From Bacteroidales bacterium (GTDB lineage Bacteria > Bacteroidota > Bacteroidia > Bacteroidales > Azobacteroidaceae): 20,588 bases of DNA. Below the pieces are notes generated by a model. The model searched no databases and was not told the origin of the DNA. It saw nothing but the letters and a program-made list of their open reading frames with translations. Positions 8,732 to 14,673 of this stretch are shown piece by piece. Numbering within the stretch: position 1 is the first letter of the stretch; every line of letters begins with the position of its first letter. The position numbers were made by a program, and so were the translations under genes. The stretch covers positions 1 through 20,588 of the forward strand of contig JAJBTS010000424.1 in the NCBI GenBank assembly GCA_020860885.1. The letters run 5' to 3'.

Positions 8732-9259
8732 TTAATGATTGTATTCTCTTTTTAATAAACTAAAGACATTCAAATCATGGAATCCTGAAACGAGTAGTTC
8801 TCCGTCCCTTTGAATTCCTTCTAGCTGAAAGCTAAGCTTTTCTGCAACGCGATTGCTCGGAATGTTTTTTGTCCCGATACGAAGTTGTACACGATTCAGA
8901 TTTAATTCTCTAAAGCAATAATTAACAAGGTTTTTTGTAACCAGAGTGGCTATCCCTCTGTTTTGAAATTCCGGAGAGATCCAATATCCTATTTCGGCTT
9001 TTTTATTGGCTTCGTCAATATCTTTTATACCCACAAGACCGGCAAATGAATCATTGTAAAAGACAACAAATGTAAGATCGCCACTTTCGGATGCGGAATG
9101 AATGAATTCAATAGAATCATTTACTTCTTTTGTAAAATCAACAAAAGGCAACCATTCTCTCATTTCTTCCCTAAAAGTGTCAATGGTTCGGAAAATGGCA
9201 TCCGCATGAGACAAATCTAATGACTCGAGACGAATATTTTCATTTATTCTTTTCGCCAT
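8732..9259 (-). CDS. GNAT-family N-acetyltransferase (RimL/RimJ-like) inside the his operon
   Basis: This 175-residue protein resembles RimJ/RimL-type acetyltransferases, which transfer an acetyl group from acetyl-CoA to protein N-termini or small amines. The acetyl-CoA pyrophosphate loop is QNRGIAT near residues 108-114, preceded by the beta-bulge strand KKAEIGYWISPEF. RVQLRIGTKNIPSNRVAEKLSFQLEG follows, the usual RimL C-terminal signature. Its N-terminal strand is IRLESLDLSHADAIF. Gaps to hisG (3 bases) and hisD (4 bases) are as short as between true his genes, so it should be cotranscribed and under the same attenuator. The substrate is unknown, and no acetylation step exists in the standard histidine pathway. 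Confidence 0.88.
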   Translation of the reverse strand: MAKRINENIRLESLDLSHADAIFRTIDTFREEMREWLPFVDFTKEVNDSIEFIHSASESGDLTFVVFYNDSFAGLVGIKDIDEANKKAEIGYWISPEFQNRGIATLVTKNLVNYCFRELNLNRVQLRIGTKNIPSNRVAEKLSFQLEGIQRDGELLVSGFHDLNVFSLLKREYNH

Positions 9260-9262
9260 AAC

Positions 9263-10114
9263 TTATAGGATCATCTTTTCGATAGGAATCACAAGTATTC
9301 CTTCTGCTCCGGCATTGCGAAGTTTTCCAATGATTTCCCAGAATTTCTTTTCACTGATAACAGAATGGATAGAACTCCAACCTTCCTGTGCAAGAGGTAA
9401 AACGGTCGGACTCTTCATCCCCGGAAGGATTTCGAAAATTTCTTCCAGCTTATCGTTAGGAGCATTCAGAAGTATATACTTTTTATCTTCAGCTTTCTGT
9501 ACGGAATCAATTCGGAAAATGAGTTCTTCCAGTATTTCTGTTTTCTCTTTTTTAAGATGATTATTACTAATTAAAACAGCTTCCGACTGCATAATGGTTT
9601 CCACTTCTTTAAGATGGTTGCTCACAAGCGTACTTCCTGAGCTAACAATGTCAAAGATAGCATCAGCCAATCCTATTCCGGGAGCTATTTCAACAGACCC
9701 GCTAATAACATGAATGTCTGCTTTGATAGCATTCTTTTTAAGAAAATCGGAAAGGATTTCAGGATAAGAAGTAGCGATCTTTTTTCCTGCGAACCAATTT
9801 AAGTTCTGATAATCTACTTCTCTGGGGATAGCTAAAGATAGCCGGCATTTACTGAACCCCAATCGTTTAATAATCTGTGCGTTCTGTTTTTTCTCCACGT
9901 ATTCATTTTCCCCGACTATACCGACGTCTGCTACACCATCTGCCACCGCTTGGGGGATATCGTCATCACGAAGGAAAAGTAATTCAACCGGAAACGTTTT
10001 AGAGGGAACCAACAAGCTTCTTTTTCCTGCAGAGAGCTTAATACCGGCTTCCTTAAGAAGCTCCATTGTTTCTTCGAAAAGTCGTCCTTTTGTTTGTACA
10101 GCTATTCTTAACAT
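9263..10114 (-). CDS. hisG: ATP phosphoribosyltransferase, long form with regulatory domain
   Basis: This 283-residue long-form HisG catalyses the first committed step of histidine synthesis, condensing ATP with PRPP. Catalytic-domain landmarks are LRIAVQTKGRLFEETMELL at the start, DIPQAVADGVADVGIVGENEY, and the PRPP-binding loop DAIFDIVSSGSTLVSN near residues 153-168. The C-terminal ~75 residues (KKYILLNAPNDKLEEIFEILPGMKSPTVLPL...GAEGILVIPIEKMI) form the ACT-like domain that binds histidine in hexameric HisG. Feedback inhibition by histidine is therefore expected, and no HisZ partner is needed. It is first in the operon, just after the attenuator (17 bases from the hairpin's T-tract). Confidence 0.97.
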   Translation of the reverse strand: MLRIAVQTKGRLFEETMELLKEAGIKLSAGKRSLLVPSKTFPVELLFLRDDDIPQAVADGVADVGIVGENEYVEKKQNAQIIKRLGFSKCRLSLAIPREVDYQNLNWFAGKKIATSYPEILSDFLKKNAIKADIHVISGSVEIAPGIGLADAIFDIVSSGSTLVSNHLKEVETIMQSEAVLISNNHLKKEKTEILEELIFRIDSVQKAEDKKYILLNAPNDKLEEIFEILPGMKSPTVLPLAQEGWSSIHSVISEKKFWEIIGKLRNAGAEGILVIPIEKMIL

Positions 10115-10130
10115 AATCTAGTTATAAATT

Positions 10131-10156
10131 AAAAAAGGCTTGCCACAGCAAGCCTT
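10131..10156 (-). terminator. his leader intrinsic terminator (attenuator)
   Basis: On the minus strand a perfect 9-bp stem, AAGGCTTGC with GCAAGCCTT, closes on the loop TGTG and is followed by TTTTTT. It lies upstream of hisG and downstream of the leader peptide, so it ends transcription before the structural genes unless prevented from folding. It also lies downstream of lipB, whose stop has no terminator of its own, and so may serve as the end of that operon too. Confidence 0.9.
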
Positions 10157-10187
10157 GTATATTATTTGTATTTTTATCCACACACTC

Positions 10188-10214
10188 AGCTCACCGAATA
10201 ATTATTCGCTGTGA
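10188..10214 (-). promoter_or_regulatory. his leader pre-emptor hairpin and antiterminator segment
   Basis: On the minus strand TCAC-AG-CGAATAA pairs with TTATTCG-GTGA (10191-10214), forming a hairpin that overlaps the last codons and stop of the leader peptide. GGTGAGCT (10188-10195), part of its 3' side, can instead pair with GGCTTGCT (10147-10154), which is the 5' arm of the terminator. That alternative has eight contiguous pairs but four are G-U. The layout matches the 1:2, 2:3, 3:4 scheme of amino-acid attenuators. Pairing energies were not computed. Confidence 0.6.
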
Positions 10215-10243
10215 TGAAGATGAATATATGCTAATTGAATCAT
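10202..10243 (-). CDS. his operon leader peptide (three His in 13 residues)
   Basis: This very short frame starts at ATG 10243 and encodes MIQLAYIHLHHSE, ending at TAA 10202-10204. Histidines at positions 8, 10 and 11 form IHLHH, a high density for a 13-residue peptide, directly upstream of hisG. Stalling at His10/His11 when charged His-tRNA is scarce would cover the 5' arm of the pre-emptor hairpin and free the antiterminator segment. It begins about 13 bases after the predicted transcript start. No strong Shine-Dalgarno is present, as is common in Bacteroidetes. It has fewer histidines than the seven-in-a-row E. coli HisL. Confidence 0.82.
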   Translation of the reverse strand: MIQLAYIHLHHSE

Positions 10244-10260
10244 ATTGTAATAATCTGATG

Positions 10261-10291
10261 CAAAGTTAAAAGATTTATAAGTAATTGCAAT
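10261..10291 (-). promoter_or_regulatory. his operon promoter (-33 ATTG, -7 TAACTTTG)
   Basis: The minus strand has TAACTTTG (10261-10268), an exact -7 match, and ATTG (10288-10291), whose TTG lies exactly 19 bases upstream. The start site is expected near 10255-10257. The -33 box is only a few bases past the lipB stop codon, leaving no room for a lipB terminator before it. Confidence 0.78.
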
Positions 10292-10295
10292 AGCT

Positions 10296-10955
10296 TTACA
10301 GGAAAAATTTGATAAAATACTTCGTAAGTATAGGCTTTATATCTTCCAAATCGATTTTATATCCCAACTCTTTTTCCAGGGAAGTAACTCCTTTATCTAC
10401 AAAACCGCAAGGATTGATCAGATTGAAATAATCCAGATTCGTATGGATGTTTAGTGCAAAACCGTGCATGGTAACATAACGGCTACTCCGGACTCCTATT
10501 GCAGCTATCTTTCTTGCTTTCCCAGGAAGGTCTTTGTCTAGCCATACCCCTGTGGCTCCATCCAATCGTTCTCCTGTAATTTCATACTCTCTTAATGTCT
10601 GAATAATTACATCTTCAAGTTTATGGATGTACTCTTTTAATCCGATATTAAAAGATTCCAGGTCAAAAATAGGATAACCGACGATTTGTCCCGGTCCATG
10701 ATAAGTAATATCACCTCCCCGGTCGACATGAAAGAGTTCAACTTGTTTTTCTTTGAGTACTTCTTCAGGAAAAAGGAGGTTGGAAAATAAACCATTTTTC
10801 CCAACGGTTATAACGTGTGGGTGTTCGCAATATACAACTGTGTTTTGTATTGCTTGTTTTTTTCCTTTATCCCGGATTGCTTTTTCAAATAATTCTTTTT
10901 GTTGATCATAAGCCTGAGAGTAGGGAATCATTCTCCAGTCAATAAATTGTATCAT
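10296..10955 (-). CDS. lipB: Lipoyl(octanoyl) transferase
   Basis: LipB moves octanoate from acyl carrier protein to lipoyl domains of enzymes such as the glycine cleavage H protein and 2-oxoacid dehydrogenases. LipA then adds sulfur; lipA is not in this window. From ATG 10955 the protein is 219 residues. Motifs present: HPHVITVGKNG, FHVDRGGDITYHGPGQIVGYP (the central signature), KIAAIGVRSSRYVTMHGFALNI with catalytic Lys149, and NPCGF with catalytic Cys183. An upstream in-frame ATG at 10967 overlaps the preceding gene by 11 bases. The ATG at 10955 directly follows that gene's stop (TAATATG) and is preferred. It is the last gene of the operon that begins with the plug-like gene. Confidence 0.94.
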   Translation of the reverse strand: MIQFIDWRMIPYSQAYDQQKELFEKAIRDKGKKQAIQNTVVYCEHPHVITVGKNGLFSNLLFPEEVLKEKQVELFHVDRGGDITYHGPGQIVGYPIFDLESFNIGLKEYIHKLEDVIIQTLREYEITGERLDGATGVWLDKDLPGKARKIAAIGVRSSRYVTMHGFALNIHTNLDYFNLINPCGFVDKGVTSLEKELGYKIDLEDIKPILTKYFIKFFL

Positions 10956-10956
10956 A

Positions 10957-11643
10957 TTACCATTCAATAGTTATCAATTCTTCCATGATGCCAAGAATCT
11001 TGGCCTGTCTTCTCAAAATATAGATAGTAGGATGTTGAGGTTCTAACTCTTCCGGATTTATCAGGCATGCTGCAATTAAAGAGGCTTCCTGATCGGTCAG
11101 GTCCAGTGCCGGTTTGTTAAAATAGGTCCGGGCGATGGCTTCCGCTCCGTAAACGGATTTACCTACTTCTATTGAGTTTAAGTATATTTCAATAATCTTC
11201 TTCTTGCCCCAGACAAATTCGATGAGTATGGTGAAGTAAGTATCTAACAGTTCGTTGAAATAACTATCGCCTGGAAGAAGGAAAACACTTCGGGCCGTTT
11301 GCTGTGAGATGGTCCGGTTGTCCAGATATAAATTCCGGGCGCCTTTATTGAGATTTATATTTTCTTTATCGGTATCAAAGCCATTGTGTATCAGGAACAG
11401 GAAATCTTCTGAAGCGATAACCGCATTTACCAGCGAAGGGGATATCTCCGACAAGGATTTCCATTCATGTTCTATTTTATTTTTTTCTTTACGGAACAGC
11501 TGTTCAATACTATCCACCATCATTTCTGTCGTATAATATACGGGTATATACCGATATAAGATGACGAAGAACAAACTAATGCTAAAAAGGAATAATAGTA
11601 TGTTTCTTATCCAACGCAGTATTTGAATCAATACCTTTTTCAT
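10957..11643 (-). CDS. mtgA: Monofunctional peptidoglycan glycosyltransferase (GT51), membrane-anchored
   Basis: This 228-residue protein has one N-terminal membrane segment (about residues 12-35, RNILLFLFSISLFFVILY). A GT51 domain follows, which polymerises lipid II into glycan strands in the periplasm. GT51 motifs are visible: catalytic Glu79 in IASEDFLFLIHNGFD, RTISQQTARSVFLLPG (usually STISQQ), and IEIYLNSIEVGKSVYGAEAIARTYFNKPA. There is no transpeptidase domain, so it is the MtgA-type single-function enzyme. ATG 11643 overlaps the rsmE stop as ATGA, a typical coupled start. A farther ATG at 11676 would overlap rsmE by 37 bases and add a polar tail, so it is not preferred. Confidence 0.9.
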   Translation of the reverse strand: MKKVLIQILRWIRNILLFLFSISLFFVILYRYIPVYYTTEMMVDSIEQLFRKEKNKIEHEWKSLSEISPSLVNAVIASEDFLFLIHNGFDTDKENINLNKGARNLYLDNRTISQQTARSVFLLPGDSYFNELLDTYFTILIEFVWGKKKIIEIYLNSIEVGKSVYGAEAIARTYFNKPALDLTDQEASLIAACLINPEELEPQHPTIYILRRQAKILGIMEELITIEW

Positions 11644-12344
11644 GGAAGTTGATTCACTATGTGGATCGTTTGACAAGCGGTTAGTGCGGCTGTTTCAGTC
11701 CGTAGCCGGCTTTCACCCAAAGAAATTGCTTCAAAACCGTTTTGAAGAGCCAGACTTACTTCTTCTTCGCTGAAATCACCTTCCGGTCCGATCAATATCA
11801 GAACATTTTCTGCCTTTTTATATGCGGAACTTAGCAAAGTTTTGTTGCCTGTTTGGCAATGGGCAATGAATTTTCTTCCGTTGAAATCCTGTGTAATAAA
11901 TTTCCTAAAGTCCGTCATCTCCTGAAGTTCCGGAAGAGTTGCTTTCATGGATTGTTTCATCGCTGAAACCATTATTTTATGGAAACGTTCACTTTTGATT
12001 TCTTTCCTTTCCGAGTAACGGGTTTTAAGAAAGATCACTTTATTGATCCCTATTTCCGTTGCTTTTTCAACGAACCATTCGGTCCTGTCTGTATTCTTGG
12101 TCGGAGCAACAGCGATTTCAATTCGTGAAGTCCAGTACAGTGGAGCCGGTGTGGATTTTATAATGGAAACTTTACAATGTTTGGGATGAGCATCCTGAAT
12201 AATGGCTTGATAAAAGAAACCCTTACCATCGGTAATATCAATAGAATCTCCTGCTTGCTTCCGTAAAACACGAATGCAGTGTTGCGATTCGGATTCAGGC
12301 AATTCGGAACGGATTAAAATATCTGGAATAAAAAAAAGAAACAT
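11640..12344 (-). CDS. rsmE: 16S rRNA m3U1498 methyltransferase
   Basis: This 234-residue SPOUT-class enzyme uses S-adenosylmethionine to methylate U1498 of 16S rRNA in the decoding region. The N-terminal PUA-like part begins MFLFFIPDI and contains ESQHCIRVLRKQAGDSIDITDGKG. The C-terminal knot has ATEIGINKVIFLKTRYSERK, VLILIGPEGDFSEEEV and SLGESRLRTETAALTA, the RsmE signature that forms the SAM pocket. Length is normal. It follows the plug-like gene by 2 bases and overlaps the GT51 gene by 4 bases. Confidence 0.95.
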   Translation of the reverse strand: MFLFFIPDILIRSELPESESQHCIRVLRKQAGDSIDITDGKGFFYQAIIQDAHPKHCKVSIIKSTPAPLYWTSRIEIAVAPTKNTDRTEWFVEKATEIGINKVIFLKTRYSERKEIKSERFHKIMVSAMKQSMKATLPELQEMTDFRKFITQDFNGRKFIAHCQTGNKTLLSSAYKKAENVLILIGPEGDFSEEEVSLALQNGFEAISLGESRLRTETAALTACQTIHIVNQLP

Positions 12345-12346
12345 GT

Positions 12347-13603
12347 TTATTTGAATTGAAGAGTCTCTACACCTATTAGTTTATCGTATCGGGTTCCTAC
12401 AGTACGGGAATATACCATAACCCTGTATTCATTTTCGGTCTGGTAGAAATCACCTTCTGTCAGACTGGTCGAAGCAGGACTGTTATCGTTTCTCCGGGTT
12501 ACATATAAATAATTGTAATAACCTTCTTTTAGTAATACTGTCTTGACGTAACCTTTATCTATCGGACTGTATTCCATTTGCGACCGTGCATCTAATATAT
12601 TATGAAAAGCCTCGCTCAGGATATATACATGATCGATTAAGGGTTTTTCGCTGGGAATATAAAAATGCACGAACTGATAGTCTGCTTCAAGATTTGAGTC
12701 GTAAGCATCCTGATTGCGTATAAATACTTTCCCGTTAATATCTTCGTAAAAAGAATAAGACCGGTTGCTCCTTAGAAAATCAGGTGTAAGAATGGAATGA
12801 TAATAAGGAGAATGGAATTCTACAGCTTCGATATTCAATCCGGTATTGAGAGTGGTTATCATTTCAAAACTGCGGTATTCATTTCCTGCTTCAAATATAA
12901 GAGCGGGATTGTGATCATATACTGCTTTACGGTTTTGTATGCTAAGAGGTTTGATTAGTTTGGCTTCGTTGTCGGAACGATTGTTTTGCTGCACATAAAC
13001 TTTCAAATCCTGAGCGGGTGATTGTATCTGATTCCCATAATTTATTTCAAAGCTCACACCTTGGTATTTTGTATTGGCTCCCTTGTCTGTGACCGATGAT
13101 ACTTTCATTTCTATATTCGCTTCGGGCTCTACGACAGAAAAGCAGGCAGTTAAAATAGGTAGTTCGCTAACTTCCGAAAATACCTGGACAACATAATTTC
13201 CCGAAACCAGTAGATTGATGTTGTCGTTTGGAACGAGGAGCTTGTAGTGCACATAATCCATTCTTGTATTAAAGGAATTGTTGTAATCATCCAGAGGATT
13301 GTTTTGTAACCCGTTCATATATTCAGGTTCAATGAGCGGAGAAAGAGTCCAGTCGGCATTGCAATGCAATATTTTGTAAGTAAGATATTCCGGAGATGCA
13401 CCTAAAACATCGAAACTGATTTCAACCGGATCACCTGCATACAGGTCAATAATCGGAGGTAATTCCCATTTGTCAGCGACAGAAACTCTGAGGGTTTGTA
13501 TCCGGGTGGAAAATACTTCCGTGCGATACGCTTGAGCCTGAAGAGAATGAGATAGAATTCCGGCAATGAATAGGAAAATAATAGCAATCGTTTTACTCAT
13601 CAT
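12347..13603 (-). CDS. Type IX secretion plug-like protein (formerly DUF5103)
   Basis: The protein is 418 residues from the ATG-ATG pair at 13603. This start gives a signal peptide, MMSKTIAIIFLFIAGILSHSLQAQA, with cleavage after AQA, so the protein is exported. A longer frame back to 13699 adds a second hydrophobic stretch and would spoil the signal, so it is less likely. The conserved beginning YRTEVFSTRIQTLRV...ELPPIIDLYAGDPVEISFD is followed by LTYKILHCNADWTLSPLIEPEYMNGLQNNPLDDYNNSFNT and DYVHYKLLVPN. These match the Bacteroidetes family once called DUF5103, whose Flavobacterium member plugs the SprA translocon. The C-terminal half is beta-rich (NYLYVTRR, YRVMVYSRTVGTRYDKLIGV). Assignment is from remembered family features; whether this organism has a full T9SS is not shown here. 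Confidence 0.8.
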   Translation of the reverse strand: MMSKTIAIIFLFIAGILSHSLQAQAYRTEVFSTRIQTLRVSVADKWELPPIIDLYAGDPVEISFDVLGASPEYLTYKILHCNADWTLSPLIEPEYMNGLQNNPLDDYNNSFNTRMDYVHYKLLVPNDNINLLVSGNYVVQVFSEVSELPILTACFSVVEPEANIEMKVSSVTDKGANTKYQGVSFEINYGNQIQSPAQDLKVYVQQNNRSDNEAKLIKPLSIQNRKAVYDHNPALIFEAGNEYRSFEMITTLNTGLNIEAVEFHSPYYHSILTPDFLRSNRSYSFYEDINGKVFIRNQDAYDSNLEADYQFVHFYIPSEKPLIDHVYILSEAFHNILDARSQMEYSPIDKGYVKTVLLKEGYYNYLYVTRRNDNSPASTSLTEGDFYQTENEYRVMVYSRTVGTRYDKLIGVETLQFK

Positions 13604-13744
13604 GCAAATGTAATAAAAAAACAGATGGAGAAAGATAAATAGTGCCAAAAAAATGAAAGGAGAGACTACTGGTTTTTTATCATTCCGTTCATGAGCCACA
13701 CAGCCGTATTTTTATTAAATTCCCTTCAATAGAGGGCTTTAATG

Positions 13745-13774
13745 TTTGAACTTTTTATTTTCTTTATTGTTTTG
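13745..13774 (+). promoter_or_regulatory. Possible promoter for the carbonic anhydrase gene
   Basis: TTTG (13745-13748) and TTGTTTTG (13767-13774, one mismatch to TAnnTTTG) are separated by 18 bases, close to the Bacteroidetes layout. The start site would be near 13781, 18 bases before the ATG. The other part of this gap (13604-13744) holds only the divergent upstream region of the plug-like gene. Confidence 0.4.
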
Positions 13775-13798
13775 TATATGAGAGTGATAATCTAAATT

Positions 13799-14551
13799 AT
13801 GGGAAAGTACATTTTTTATACAATGATTGTTTTAGGATTATATTCGACGATACTATCCTGTAGCAGCACAACAAATACATGTAGAATGAATGATATAGAT
13901 ATAGATAAAGAACACATCCTCGAGAATAGAGTATTAACGGCAACGGAGCAATCGACTTTAACTCCCGATAAGGTTTTAGAGATATTAAAACAGGGTAATA
14001 AAGAATTTACTGAAGATGCATTAATGATCCGGAATACAACTTCCCGGGTTCGGGATGCAGCCTTGGGACAGTATCCCAAAGCAGTAATATTGTCTTGCCT
14101 CGATTCGAGGGTTCCTGTGGAAGATGTCTTTCACAGAGGAATAGGGGATATATTCGTAGCCCGGGTTGCCGGCAATATTGTTAGTCCGGAAATTTTGGGA
14201 AGCCTTGAATATGCATGCAAAGTATCCGGTTCTAAATTGGTATTGGTTTTGGGACATGAATATTGCGGCGCTATTAAATCAGCTATTGAAGATGTTAAAT
14301 TAGGAAATATTACTCCCTTATTAGCCAAAATTCGTCCGGCGGTGTTAGAAGCGGGAAAAGAATTCGAAGGAGATAAAAGCTCAAAAAATCTTGCTTTTGT
14401 AGAGGCGGTATGCCATAAAAACGTGGAATTGACTATTGAAGAGATTAGAAGGGAAAGCCCGATCCTGAAAGAGATGGAAGACCAATCGCAAATAAAAATA
14501 GTTGGAGCCGTTTACGATATGGAAACGGGTATTGTAACTTTTCTGGAATAA
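13799..14551 (+). CDS. Beta-class carbonic anhydrase, predicted lipoprotein
   Basis: This 250-residue beta-carbonic anhydrase interconverts CO2 and bicarbonate. The zinc and proton-shuttle set is complete: Cys100, Asp102 and Arg104 in SCLDSRVPVEDVF, and His153 and Cys156 in GHEYCGAIKSAI. VARVAGNIVSPEILGSLEYA lies between them, also typical. Unusually for this class, the N-terminus (MGKYIFYTMIVLGLYSTILSC) is a lipoprotein signal with Cys21 at the lipobox. The enzyme is therefore expected to be membrane-anchored outside the cytoplasm. A ~50-residue linker precedes the domain. It lies divergent from the plug-like gene and 122 bases before the CapA-NlpC gene. No terminator was found after it. Confidence 0.92.
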   Translation: MGKYIFYTMIVLGLYSTILSCSSTTNTCRMNDIDIDKEHILENRVLTATEQSTLTPDKVLEILKQGNKEFTEDALMIRNTTSRVRDAALGQYPKAVILSCLDSRVPVEDVFHRGIGDIFVARVAGNIVSPEILGSLEYACKVSGSKLVLVLGHEYCGAIKSAIEDVKLGNITPLLAKIRPAVLEAGKEFEGDKSSKNLAFVEAVCHKNVELTIEEIRRESPILKEMEDQSQIKIVGAVYDMETGIVTFLE

Positions 14552-14642
14552 CAGTGCCTCTATTCTGATATTTTTTTCCTCCTAAATTTTGGTTAAATTT
14601 CCCCTTAAAAGTTAATTTTTATGATAATTCATCTTGGTTTAT

Positions 14643-14650
14643 TATATTTG
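14643..14650 (+). promoter_or_regulatory. -7 promoter element for the CapA-NlpC/P60 gene
   Basis: TATATTTG is an exact TAnnTTTG match, 23 bases before ATG 14674. The predicted start site is near 14656. The -33 region (TTTTATG) fits poorly. It suggests the fusion gene is transcribed separately from the carbonic anhydrase gene. Confidence 0.55.
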
Positions 14651-14673
14651 CACGTCGAATATAATTAAACTTG

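Noticed and set aside
13605..13612. TACATTTG on the minus strand as a promoter for the plug-like gene
   Set aside because: It matches the -7 consensus but abuts the ATG pair, so the transcript would start at or after the start codon, and no -33 box is seen. Probably chance, unless a downstream start is used.
13604..13699. 32-residue N-terminal extension of the plug-like protein
   Set aside because: It would place a second hydrophobic stretch before a good signal peptide; the ATG pair at 13603/13600 gives a clean exported protein.
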